Shown in pieces: positions 35,201-45,475 of a DNA stretch of 64,000 nt; within the stretch, counting starts at the first letter, position 1; every line of letters begins with the position of its first letter. The stretch comes from Linanthus parryae (lineage: Eukaryota > Streptophyta > Magnoliopsida > Ericales > Polemoniaceae). A program made the position numbers and the translations under genes. Where the stretch lies: positions 33,151,275-33,215,274 of the forward strand of contig JALGPY010000009.1 of the NCBI GenBank assembly GCA_023055425.1, read 5' to 3'. A model generated the notes under the pieces. The model worked only from the letters and a program-made list of their open reading frames with translations. It did no database searches and was not told the origin of the DNA.

Positions 35201-38200
35201 CGCTTCCTATGCTTCCTACTTCAGAATTGCACGAAAATTAAGGGGCTTCCGGCAATGACCATTTTACCCTTGGTTTTGTTTGGAATTACTCTCTCCCACC
35301 CTCGCCCTCTCATTGTCTATGTCACTCTTTTACATCAACACCAGTGCACCACCATCAACAACACACACTGAAATTACAAGATTTACAAGTAATTAACAGC
35401 CTGTAATCTACAAACACAGAAGAATTTTCTCAAAAAATAATACAGATAGCATAATAGATGAAGGAGAAGAAGAAAGAGGAGGAGGGGAAGAACCCAGTTC
35501 TTAACCAATCCATCGCCGCCCACAAACGTCGAAACCGCCGCCACCGCCCACCACCGAGAAAATCCCCACAGATACTCACCACCATCGCAAGCACCACATA
35601 TCTCTATCTCTCTCGTCGAATAAGAAAAGGACGGTAGATCGAAGCCACCACGGATCAAAATCGCCCAGATCTGAGCTGTCGGCTCCTCTTCGTGGCTTTG
35701 CCGGCGCCTCCTATTCGTGGCTTCGCCGCCTCCGCCTTCTCTCTTGAAGAGAATAGATGACAGAAAGAGAATAAGAGGTATCCTATCACCAGTGGTCGAG
35801 TCACAATGATTTCTCGAGCAAAAAACTCTCAAAACATCAATAGATAGGTTTATTTGATTAGCACACCATTGTGTGACTGCAAACACGAGCCACAGAAAGG
35901 AGTAATTATTGCTTGCTCCAAGAGCAAATATGACGTGGTGCTCTAATTAATACATCACTGGACACATCAGCAACATGTAGGGATCCACTTTTTTTTGTCT
36001 GCCACTCATTCTCTTTCTTCCTGACGTGTCATGTGCTGTATTGATTAGAGCACCACGTGTATTTGCTCTTAGAGCAAACAAAAATTTCTCCACAGAAAGA
36101 GTACGAATACGATCAAATTTATGCTTGCAGGCAAAGAAGATTGGAGATGAAGATGGAAACGAATTGGTTTTGCTGAAGTGATAAGGTGGAGAGAGAGAGA
36201 GAGAGATCGGAAGTAATTTGGGTTGTTGGGTGGGTTACTAATGAGGTGGGAGAGAGAGGGATTGAGATAAATGTGAGTATTAGTTGTGTATAGGTTAGAG
36301 TGTGGAAGTGTCTGAAGGGCATTTTGGACAACTAGCAAGATCAACTTACTAAAAAGGTAAAGTAGGAAGCTGGAGAACAAATAGACATTTTAGGAAAGTA
36401 GGAAGCACAAGAGGAAACGGAGGAAGTATTTAAAAGTAATTGTGATTGTAAAGCCTCAAAGGTAGACGAGATTGAAATTCTAAGTCGGGCAGACCCAATC
36501 CCTACCCCTCCCTCCTCCCTCTTCTGGATGTTGTTGCAAGGAACTCCTTCTCCCCTCTCTTCTTCTCTGCAGTCATCTTCACACTGCTACTATGGCATAA
36601 TGAATTTCGTTCATATCTTTTATTAAAATTGCATGTGTTTGGTATTCACAACTTAAGTTACCGACTTACTGTACTTTCTTGAAGAAAACCTACAAATTGG
36701 TGGAGCAGTCACCTTGCAAAGTTATCTTCCAAATTTATTGCAGGAGTTGCAAGTACAGTAAGTCTAAAAAATATACTTCCTCCGTTTCCTCTTCGGCTTC
36801 CTACTTTCCTAAAATGTCTGTTTCTTCTCCTGCTTCCTACTTTCCCTTTTTGGTAAGTTTATCTTGCTAGTTGTCCAAAATGCCTTTCAGACACTACTAC
36901 ATCTAACCTATACACAACTAATACTCACATTTATCCCAATCCCTCTCTCTCTCCCACCTCATCAGTAACCCACCCAACAACCCAAATTAACTCCAATCTC
37001 TCTCTCTCTCCACTTTATCACACTTCAGCAGAACCAATTGGTTTCCATCTTCATCTCTAATCTTCTTTACCTGCAAGCATAAATCTGTTCGTCTTCGTAC
37101 TCTTTCTTTGGCTCATGTTTGCAGTCACACAATGGTACAATGGTGTGCTAATGAAATAAACCTATCTATTGATGTTTTGAGAGTTTATTGCTCGAGAAAT
37201 TATTGTGACTCGACCACTGGGGATAGGGTACCTCTTCTTCTCTTTCTGTCATCTATTCTCTTCATCACTTTTGATTCACCGAGAGGCGGCGGAGGCGGCG
37301 AAGCCACGAAGAGGAGGTGACAGCGAAGCCACAAAGAGGAGCCGATAGCGAAGGCAACGAAGACACGAGGAAAACCCACGTCAGATCTGGGCGATTTCGA
37401 TCCGTGGTGACTTAGATCTACCGTCTTTTTCTTATTTGACGAGAGAGATAGAGATATGTGGTGCTTGTGACGGTGGTGGTGAGCATCTGTGGTGGTTTTC
37501 TCGGTGGTGGGCGGCGGCGGCGGCTTCTACGTTTGTGGGCGACGATGAACTGGTGAAGAACTGGGTTCTTCCCCTCCTTCTCTTTCTTCTTTTCTTACAC
37601 TCCTCTTCTTCTCCTTCATCTTCTATTATGTTGTCTGTATTATTTTTTGAGAAAATTCTTGTGTTTTTAGATTACAAGCTGTTAATTACTTGTAAATCGT
37701 GTAATTTCGGTGTTTGTGTTGTTGATGGTGGTGATGTTGATGGTGGTGCGATGGTGGTGATGTAAAAGAGTGAGAAAGACAATGAGAAAGACAGGGTAGG
37801 AAAGAGTACAATTCCAAACAAAGCCAAGGATAAAACGGTCACGTGCAATTCTAAAATAGGAAGCAGCATAGGAAACGGAGGAAGTATATCTTATTCATGC
37901 AAATTTAAGTTAAATGACTAAATAAATCTCATGTACACAGTCTAACGGTGATATCATACAACATTCTAAGGCTATGCTTGGCAACATTTACGTGTATAGC
38001 TTTCTTGCTTTTTTTTAGGAACAATAGCTTTCTTGCTTAATTTCTCTTTTTGCTGGTGAGACAGATAGCTTTCTTGCTTAATTTCTCTTTTTGCTGGTGT
38101 TTGCTGTCTCACTTTCTATGTAACTTAAAGTCCGCCAATCGCATCGCTAAACCAACCTCAGAGATAGACTTTTGATTCTGGCCATATAAGTTAACCTATC

Positions 38201-41200
38201 AAGAGCATACACTTTCATACTCATTTTACTTTGATGCCCTTTGAATTCAAGGTGCACTTTTTCATTTCTTTCACTTATTGGCAAAATGTCATAAACCACA
38301 ACTAGAGTTAGTTGGTCCCATGTGCCATGGCAACCTGGTAGCCATAGCTCCTCATAGAGGGGCAGTTTGGATGAGCTAAATTAAGTGAGAGATTCAGCTA
38401 TAATAAGCTCATTAAATCTTGGGTGTTAGGATAGGGGTAGATTATTGGTAATTTTATGTATTTTTAAAATCCGGAACCTAGAAAAGTAGGGTTCTGGCAT
38501 TTTTTTATAATAAGTATTTGGTTAACAAGAGTTGGGCCCTTCGTCTCTCCTTCTAATGCACTCAATTTCGGGTCTCTCACTCTCTCCTAAGAGTGTATCC
38601 TCCCCAACCCTAACAGGTTACCTAACTCTCCAACCACTTTATTCCGTCCGTTAGACCGATGGTCAAGATGGAGACAAGTATAAAACAAACTGCTGGTTCC
38701 ACAACCACCAAATAATGCCTCGTTCTATACAAACTCCTTGTGAAGCTGTTATCTCCTCTCTATAACAATAACCGGACTTGTGTTTGACATCCAGAGTTCT
38801 GTTCTGAAATCTGCACCTCTGGATTTGTGAAATACAGCATCCTCTTTCCGAGAAGTTTGACCAAATTTTTGACCAAACTGTTGCTCTCAACTTTAGCTCT
38901 GCCAAACAGCCCCAGAGTTCCAACGTTCAGTGAGTGTAATAGAAATGTAGGTTACATACAAGACATGTTACTAGGAGAGACACGAGTTTTAGGGGCAGAA
39001 ATTAGCAAAGGTAAAACAGTAATTTTGACTTACATGGGCAATACAAGGACCATGGAGGTTACAAAACATCAATGAGAAAGCGTAAGAGAGAGTAAGAACC
39101 AGTTACCCCATTCTTCAGCGACCTCCTTCGATTTCTCGACCAGTGCACATGCTAAGCCATTTCTGTACAGTTCTTTGGCCACACATACATTACTCAGGTA
39201 CGCTCTCGCAAAATCAGCACCAATTCCCTATAAAAAAACGAAAGGCGGCAACAGGGCAATATAAGCTACAACAAGTGAGCATATTGTTATCTCCAGAAGA
39301 AAAGCAATGCAGCAGAACAAAAAATATGTGATGAAAGTACTTATGAACCAGGGTAACTCAAATAGAGTAGGCCTGTAAATACTTGAGTGCTAATTTCTCA
39401 GACCTCAGACCAACCAACAACCCAAAACTCTCAAGGCCCCGAAAGAACCTGCCACCCCAAACCAATAAAAGAATGTAAGCATGTAGACAAACCTTCCACT
39501 TAACACCTGAATTTTCTATATCATGGATCTTCTCATGCTCAACCAATAAGCCTTTTCCTAATTTAATTATCTGTGTTATGATGAAGCCATGTCTTAATTT
39601 ATTTCATCTACCCAGGTTCCTTTGGTCTACGTAGCTCTACCACCGTTGATTTAGATTGCATCACCTCTTAATTTGAGCAGACAAGGGACTACAATATGCA
39701 GGACCAAACCACCTCTAACCATTCGCTCTCATTGCTTCTACTGGTGTATATCTAGATAACAAAGAAGAGTATGTGGGACCCACCAAAGTAAGATCATAGC
39801 CATCCAATATTCAACTTCTATTTTGAGTCATTAGATCTTCTTATATATTATAAGCCATTGGATCTTCCTCTATATTTTAGGCCATCAGGTCAAACATTGA
39901 GTCAGCCACTACTACTCTCCCTAACTTCTTATGAGTCTGAGTCAGTACTGTAATGAATCAATGGCATTCCACCTCAAAACCAATCGGCAATGAGGGGAGT
40001 AGCCCAGGAGACTTATAAATTAATTTTCTTCTTCTTGACTTCTCAACACGCCCCCTCAAGTGTGGCATTCTTTGTCCTACACGTGGATCTTTTGTCTGCG
40101 GGTGGCGGGGAGCACGTGGGTTGTAAAACCATTCATGTGTGTGAACCTCATGTAAAGAATCCATGGGATTCACCACAAAACCAATTGGCAATGAGGGTAG
40201 TAGCCCACAACACTTATTGATTCTTTTTGTTCTTCTTGAATATATGGTGTGGGACTTCTCAACGCGCCCCCTCAAGTGGCCTACACGTAGATCTTTTGTT
40301 CTGCGGGTGGCGGTGAGCACGTGGGTTGTTAGACCATTCACGTGTGTGAACCGTGGCTCTGATACCATGTAAAGGGTACATGGGGTTCCACCTCAAAACC
40401 AATTGACAATGAAGGGAGTAGCCCAGGAGACTTATTAATTCTTTTCCATCATCTTGAATGTCGGATGTGGGACTTCTCAACAAGTCCAAGTTCAAATAGA
40501 TGTCTCTCACACTCTCTCTCTCCTCGTATCCAAAACCACAACGCAAAAAAGGCTTGAGATATAAAGGAAGATCTAATGGCTCAAAATATAGGTTGAAGAT
40601 TGGATACGTATCATCGTACTTTTCGTGGGTCCCACACCACTCTTATTTGTTATACAGATATAGGTATATAGATGACTTAACCTATTTATGCTCTGATGTC
40701 TTTTCTATTTTGTGATGGATTATTTCTAAACAGTGGACCGGTTGGTTTTGTGAATGTAAAAAGAAAGGCATCACATCGGAACCAGTCAGTTTGTGACCAT
40801 CGGATCTCCGTTTAACGTGTGCCCACTTCCATGAATAAAAAGAAAATTATGTCACATCCAGAGGGGCCTGTTTCATTAGCCCGGACGGTTTAATTAATCC
40901 GGGTGCCAGTTTGGAACCGGTGCTCCGGTTTCGATTTCAAAAACTGGTACTTCTTGATTTTTTGAAAACCCTATAAATTGTTTTTTTGTAAAACAAAAAA
41001 TTATAAACAAAAAACTTTGTTTCGCAAACACCCCCTATGACTATCTTTTGGTTGTTAAGTTGTGAACTCTAGACAATGCATTACATGATATAACGGTGTA
41101 CTTTTCATTTAGACCTTTACCTTCAAAAGTTTCTGCCGTTGTTACATAAAAATGTGTGGGTGTGTGTATACACAGCGCGTCAGTGTATCCCAATTTTCTG

Positions 41201-44188
41201 AAAATTGGCGTCTCTGTGACTCGGTTCCAGCCGTATTTGACAAAATACACCGTGTCAGTGCAACGTAGATGGTAGGTCACTAGAAACCTCAATGGCAACT
41301 GGGAAATTACATGCCAATACTAAATTGCAAGACGCCTGCATCGGCAAACTCCAAGTGGACCTCCATCTAAATTATTCAAGTTTCAAACATGGTGGAATAG
41401 TCTAGGGCTCTAGAGTCCTCTTTTTCTATTTAGAGCAGAAAAAGATAATCATGCTCATATGAAAAATGATGCAATCCATACACTAGAAGAACCCATAAAC
41501 TAAAGTTAAATATTTTTAAATGACTGAACATGACAAAACTGAATCTCAGTATTGAAATCAATATTACCTGCGGCTTCATTCCGCTTATTTCATCTGGAAG
41601 CCTTAGACATTGATTAAGATCAAGGGTCCCAACCACAACTCTATCTTCTCCATTCTTAGAAATCTAAAGAAGATAAGCAAAAGAAATTGTATTCAACATG
41701 TTTAGAAGATAGAGAACACAAAAATGTATGATACAGGATTGTACTTTAGAGTTTAGATATAGCTTACAGATCAAATTGCCACCTCCAATACAAATACGTA
41801 GTATATGACTAAGAGCGTGGTAAAGTAAACTTATAGCTGTCACATCTAGAACTATACCCAGAAAACCAACAGATGGAATCATTTTTTATTCATCATGGTG
41901 TTGAGTAACACTACTCAAGGACAAAGAGTATCAACAATAAAGAGGATCAATGTCAAAAGAAATTTCGAATTTGCAATGGAACACTTGATCTTGAACAATA
42001 CACTATGTCAACCCATATACTAATCTCTCAAAAGTGTGCTCTGGGTATAACTGACACACTTATCCCAGACCAAGGCACTATGTTGGCTACCAAATGGCTC
42101 CTGGTAGACCACTATATATATTTATTTATTTGATTCAAATTTTATAAGATTGTAAAAGCAGTACAAGCATATGAATGACTAAAAGCAGTCCAACTCATAA
42201 CACTTTCTATTCTCTTGTTCATCTTACAGCACCATCACCAACGGGAAAGGACTGGCAATTTGTTCCTTCCAGTACTAAGGTTCTCCAATGCACTATAACT
42301 GGAATTTCTTCAGATTCAGTTAATGAGTTGGGTTACCGTGGATTTCTGACTTCCACCTAATAAAATTCTGGCTCTAGTACCAATAACTAAGCAAGAGTCT
42401 CGGAAATTTAGGAAGGATAAGGTAGATGTACTGAAATTCAGATGGAAAAACTCTATTAATATAGTTTTGAAGGGATTCTGAGGCATATTTTTTTTCTGTA
42501 CTTCTCAAGTTCTTATGCTAACAAACTTCTGAAACTTTTAAGCTAAAGCATAAAGCAATTTGGGAAACTCATTTTATTTTGTTAAATGAAATCCTGTTGG
42601 TAAAGAATAAGCTGTAAGACTTCAGTAACATTAACAAATCCAAGCCACACTTTCCTATTACTTATTTTTTCCAAGATTTCAAATAAATCATAAATGCATG
42701 CTTTTATTCAATCAATACTTAGAGCTCTTGCCTTATGCATCTAATTCGATGTACCGTGTTTGCTAATAAGGACGTTTCAGGTACTGTGCTTCAGAATGAA
42801 GTAAAGAAAGGAACAATCATACCTTACACATGGAACACAAATCATCTGCCAAGCTTAATATATGTGACAGTGGAAGTGTGGCATTTATGCAGGAAACTCT
42901 TTTAAATCCTATTCTGGTCCCAGCAACGCGTTCCTTTAGTGCTTCAAACTCACGCTCAGCCAAGCACTTCTTATGATCCTAAATGAACTTGACATGGAGA
43001 AAGGATCATCAGTTACACCTATCAAATTATTAAAAAATTACTTATATTTCATGAGAAGACAACTAATAGTAACAAAACTTCACGAAACAAGTAGAACATT
43101 ACTTCTAATAGATTGATTGATGATTAACAAAAGTAATGATCCAAAACTGAGTCTTCCTATCTAGTTACATGGCAAAAAGTAAGACCACTGACACCATTAT
43201 TGCATAAGCCTTCTTCCAGTTCTAACTGCCATTAAAGCAGGCCATAATATATACTGTAAGACTCTGTGATTCTGCTTCCCCTATTTGGAATGACAACACT
43301 CTTCTGAACATTTTGACAACAATGGGAATGATTTAGTCGAGGACCATGGAAGATGATAGATAAAATACATAAAGATTTCGACAACCTAGAGCGCAGAAAG
43401 TGAAATGTAGCCACTCCACCGAAATCTTCGTCGTTCATTTAAATTAATTGGTCCCAAAATTGCACGAGGTGTGCAAATTTTCTCCCAATTATAATCGAAT
43501 TACCTCTACTCCGATCTTGTTGTAGATCTATTATTTTACATTAAAAAAACTCATTCTCAAAATCCCCAGAAGAATTATTACTGGGGCTACAAATTACTAC
43601 ATCCAATCAAATCTAAAGAACAAAACAAACCTATCTGATGAAACAAAACTTATTAGGACTACTAATGTGATAGAAGTAGGTTCCGTAGGCTTCATTATCA
43701 ATGGCATATTTCGATATCCTTGTCAAATGTACTAATTTTCAGAAGTTATAACTTCAGGACATGGCATCTCCCTACGATTAGACTAATTAATCTTCATGGA
43801 ACAACCACATAGACCTCAAAACTCTATCTATCAGCCAATTTCAAACCAATTCAAACGGAAATACAAAGGAGACGAATTGAACAAGTCAACTACTAACTTC
43901 GATACCGAACGATTGCTGAAAATCGTAGAAGGATCTAACGCGGAGACACGCCGCGGCCCATAGCTCCTCCTCGGAGAACGCTTCGGCGACACTGAGAGCG
44001 GACTTGTCGAGCTTCCTCGGGGTTTCGGGGGTGTAGAGATTCGAATCGACGGCGACCGGAATGCGATGGCGGCGATTGAACGGGAAATGGAGAGGAGCGA
44101 GTGCCCTGGGACAGAAGGAGGGAGAGGTTGAAGACGAAGTAGATTGGCGAGGGAGCAGAGTGTGAGGAGAAATTGATAGAGCTGCCAT
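29881..44188 (-). CDS. Plastid-type GNAT N-acetyltransferase, five exons, complete
   Basis: Minus-strand exons are 44188-43898, 42978-42823, 41663-41568, 39227-39107 and 30053-29881. Donors are GT, acceptors AG, and phases join to give 278 residues. The first 45 residues are Ser/Thr/Arg-rich with few acidic residues (MAALSISPHTLLPRQSTSSS), a likely plastid transit peptide. The catalytic fold follows: EEELWAAACLRVRSFYDF, then EDRVVVGTLDLNQCLRLPDE, then the acetyl-CoA loop region VCVAKELYRNGLACALVEKS (R-x-x-G-x-A type), then LYVHVAVNNEPAKKLYMKSGF. Plant plastid GNATs acetylate protein N-termini and lysines; which member this is (GNAT6/7/10 types) I cannot settle. Introns are 919, 1159, 2340 and about 9053 bp; the last is filled with transposons, and intron 3 holds a TRIM array. 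The start is the only upstream ATG that keeps the transit peptide. Confidence 0.92.
30525..30655. mobile_element. Small TIR element (MITE candidate) in GNAT intron 4
   Basis: GTGTTTGGGCAACTAGCTTTTGG on the left (about 30529) and CCAAAAACTAGGTGCTTGAAC near 30630-30650 on the right form inverted repeats of about 23 bp with six mismatches. No target duplication is clear. Confidence 0.45.
30656..31454. other. Intron 4 sequence, no supported feature
   Basis: The Thr/Pro/Ser-rich frames at 30938-31271 on both strands overlap and show no domain. Confidence 0.4.
31455..33410. mobile_element. Possible DNA transposon in GNAT intron 4
   Basis: AGGTGAGTTTGGCAGAATGG on the left and the reverse complement of CATTCCACCAAACTTGCCTA on the right are similar and in inverted orientation, about 1.95 kb apart. 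Between them lie a (GA)n run and two GC-rich blocks full of GGGTTTGGG/CCCAACCC words (32455-32640 and 33170-33330) that face each other. The blocks may be a nested hAT-like element. No target duplication or transposase was found. Confidence 0.33.
32207..32266. repeat. (GA)n microsatellite
   Basis: About 27 GA units with one GGG interruption, ending GAGACCCC. Confidence 0.97.
33848..34112. mobile_element. MITE-like element ('GGGCATCTCCAATAG' type)
   Basis: It starts TTAGGGCATCTCCAATAGT and ends CTATTGGAGCTTAATATTCCC; the inverted ends share CTCCAATAG. The interior repeats the TTTTGCATTTT / AAAATGCAT type words common in this plant MITE group. The right end is degraded. Confidence 0.5.
34113..35191. 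other. Intron 4 sequence, no supported feature
   Basis: AT-rich; short overlapping frames only. Confidence 0.4.
35194..36426 (-). mobile_element. Mariner/Stowaway-like element A (1.23 kb), with nested MITE
   Basis: The ends are CTTCCTCCGCTTCCTATGCT and AGGAAACGGAGGAAG, flanked on both sides by TA (35192-35193, 36427-36428). The reverse complement matches element B (36776-37884) along most of its length. It is longer because of the 191-bp MITE at 35900-36090. No transposase is seen. The interior has a shared, partly GC-rich segment (about 35490-35890), discussed as a possible capture. Confidence 0.8.
35900..36090. mobile_element. Mutator-like MITE (191 bp) nested in element A
   Basis: Terminal inverted repeats of about 55 bp: GAGTAATTATTGCTTGCTCC on the left against GAGAAATTTTTGTTTGCTCT on the right (reverse complement), continuing through AAGAGCAAATA and GTGGTGCTCTAAT. 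The flanks CACAGAAAG (35891-35899 and 36091-36099) are an exact 9-bp duplication, as for Mutator-type elements. Element B has one copy of the equivalent site (CAAAGAAAG) and no insertion. Confidence 0.9.
36776..37884 (+). mobile_element. Mariner/Stowaway-like element B (1.11 kb)
   Basis: It begins CTTCCTCCGTTTCCTCTTCG and ends CATAGGAAACGGAGGAAG, with TA on each side (36774-36775, 37885-37886). It lies in inverted orientation to element A, 349 bp away. The plus-strand frame at 37108-37320 and the minus-strand frame 35383-35886 in A share peptides such as WCANxINLSIDVLRVxCSRN and CDSTTGDR; both are inside the transposon. Confidence 0.82.
37996..38099. repeat. Short tandem repeat in GNAT intron 4
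   Basis: ATAGCTTTCTTGCTTAATTT plus the following TCTCTTTTTGCTGGTG occurs at 38024-38058 and 38065-38099; a shorter copy of the first part is at about 37996. Confidence 0.85.
38359..38913. mobile_element. TIR element (PIF/Harbinger-like), 555 bp
   Basis: It begins GGGGCAGTTTGGATGAGCTAA and ends TTAGCTCTGCCAAACAGCCCC, 21-bp inverted ends with four mismatches. AGA lies on both sides (38356-38358, 38914-38916), a 3-bp duplication. No transposase. It ends about 190 bp from GNAT exon 4. Confidence 0.7.
39751..40670. repeat. Long inverted repeat (foldback element) around the TRIM array
   Basis: The left arm, about 39751-39850, contains GTGGGACCCACCAAAGTAAG, CATCCAATATTCAACTTCTA and TTTTGAGTCATTAGATCTTC. 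The right arm, about 40565-40660, holds their reverse complements with about 15% difference. The arms are roughly 100 bp and enclose about 700 bp, most of which is the TRIM array. It is probably an older TIR transposon into which the TRIM inserted. Confidence 0.68.
39949..40479 (-). mobile_element. TRIM retrotransposon, tandem array LTR-internal-LTR-internal-LTR
   Basis: Read on the minus strand: LTR 40479-40368, internal 40367-40262, LTR 40261-40151, internal 40150-40046, LTR 40045-39949. LTRs start TGAGAAGTCCCACATCC and end TTTACA. The first internal part starts with the primer site TGGTATCAGAGCCACGG (40351-40367) and ends with a G-rich tract (CTTGAGGGGGCGCG) before the next LTR. The second internal part has lost most of the primer site. 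There is no coding capacity. It lies in GNAT intron 3 in the gene's own orientation. No 5-bp duplication is evident. Confidence 0.85.
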
Positions 44189-44397
44189 TGATTGCTTTCT
44201 CTCTCTAGGTTCAGTCGTTCGGTGATGTAAAGGTTTATCCGTTTATCAGCAAACCGTTTACTAGGAAATTGGCCGTCCTCAACTACCCAAAATACATTTA
44301 TTTATTTTTTTAAAATAAAATACATTTATTTTTATGATACATGCCAGTACATATTAATTTTGTATTATATTTCTCAAAAAAAACAATTATATTATTA

Positions 44398-44651
44398 CAT
44401 CCGTTCCTTCAGAGTTTTCTTATTTTGTTTCTTTACAATTATTCGTCGGGTCACTTTATCCCAGTTATTTTGTTCGCAAAACGATGAATTAATTTTGTAA
44501 TTTTTGTATATTATTGTGGCGTAGAACTTTACTCTAAACACCATGAAAAAATTATCAAAAATTGTATTATTTTTCTGTTCAAATTACCAGGTCAAAGTGG
44601 CCCGATTACGTATGAAAAAGTCAAAGCATAAAAAACCTGGGAAGGAGATAG
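44398..44651. mobile_element. Stowaway-like MITE upstream of the GNAT gene
   Basis: It is flanked by TA (44396-44397, 44652-44653) and starts CATCCGTTCCTTCAGAG; the right end is GGGAAGGAGATAG. The interior matches the MITE in the VAN3-binding-like gene (AAAACGATG, CTTTACTCTAAACACCATGAAAA, CAGGTCAAAGTGGCCC). It lies about 210 bp upstream of the GNAT start codon. Confidence 0.7.
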
Positions 44652-45195
44652 TACCAATGATCGCAAAATTAACATTACTGAAAACTTTCTTTAGATCCTC
44701 CCAGAAATTTTTTTTTTTTTTTAAAAAATCTTCAAATAATGTTAATTTAATGATTGAGATCAAAATGATCCCAAGATTTAAAGCTGTGTATAGTGCATTC
44801 TACCTCACTTAAAGAACAAATGTTAATAGCATTTATACTTGAATTTTGTAGTGGTAAATGGATTATGATCAGCTCCGCGAATCAGGAAACTAAGCTGGAT
44901 ATCAGGTAAACATATGTATGCTTAATTTCTTTTAAAGAATACTATATTATTTATATTATACGTGTAATAATATGTGATTATGGTATGGTTCATGTTTGTA
45001 TTTGGAGACCTGGTTGATTATTACTGTCTTCGGACACATGGGCCCGGTCTACGGGCATTTATCTAGCCAGGGTATTAGCTAGCACCCGGTTTTAGGTAAC
45101 TAGTACTACCCCTGGACCGATGATCCAGTGGGAGTTGTGCACAATCAAGGTCTAGTTTGTCTTAGGAGTTGGTTTTAGGTTTGTCTTTCTTGTCG

Positions 45196-45212
45196 GAAGT
45201 GAATCTGGTATT
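45196..45212. repeat. LINE target-site duplication, copy 1
   Basis: GAAGTGAATCTGGTATT, identical to 51983-51999; 17 bp, within the usual range for plant LINEs. Confidence 0.93.
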
Positions 45213-45226
45213 TATTTTTTTTTTTG

Positions 45227-45475
45227 AAAGAAAAACGTACTGTTATATTAAGAAGGCGGAAGCGACAGTGGGAAATATTTTACAATGTTGTGAGCACGAA
45301 GATGAGCTTGCTGCACAACAGAGCGTGCAGCATACGAAATTTTACAGAAAATAAACTGTTTGGCGTCGGCGAGGATGTCCTGAACAATCATGTGTATCTG
45401 ATTATTGCTTGACTGGAGCGCAATGGCTGAAAATAGGAGTTGCGAGTCCGTGTGTAAATGAATAGTGGTGTAGCC
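45227..45475 (-). pseudogene. LINE RNase H, C-terminal part
   Basis: The peptide GYTTIHLHTDSQLLFSAI and ISYAARSVVQQAHLRAHNIV matches the RNase H tail of plant L1-type LINEs (the D of HTDS and the later H region are present). The part 5' of it is replaced by the Copia LTR, so the apparent start at 45559 is inside the LTR and not real. Confidence 0.85.

Noticed and set aside
40862..41037. Possible small TIR element (GGGGCCTGTTTC ... GCAAACACCCCC) in GNAT intron 3
   Set aside because: Inverted ends are only about ten bases and no target duplication is visible.
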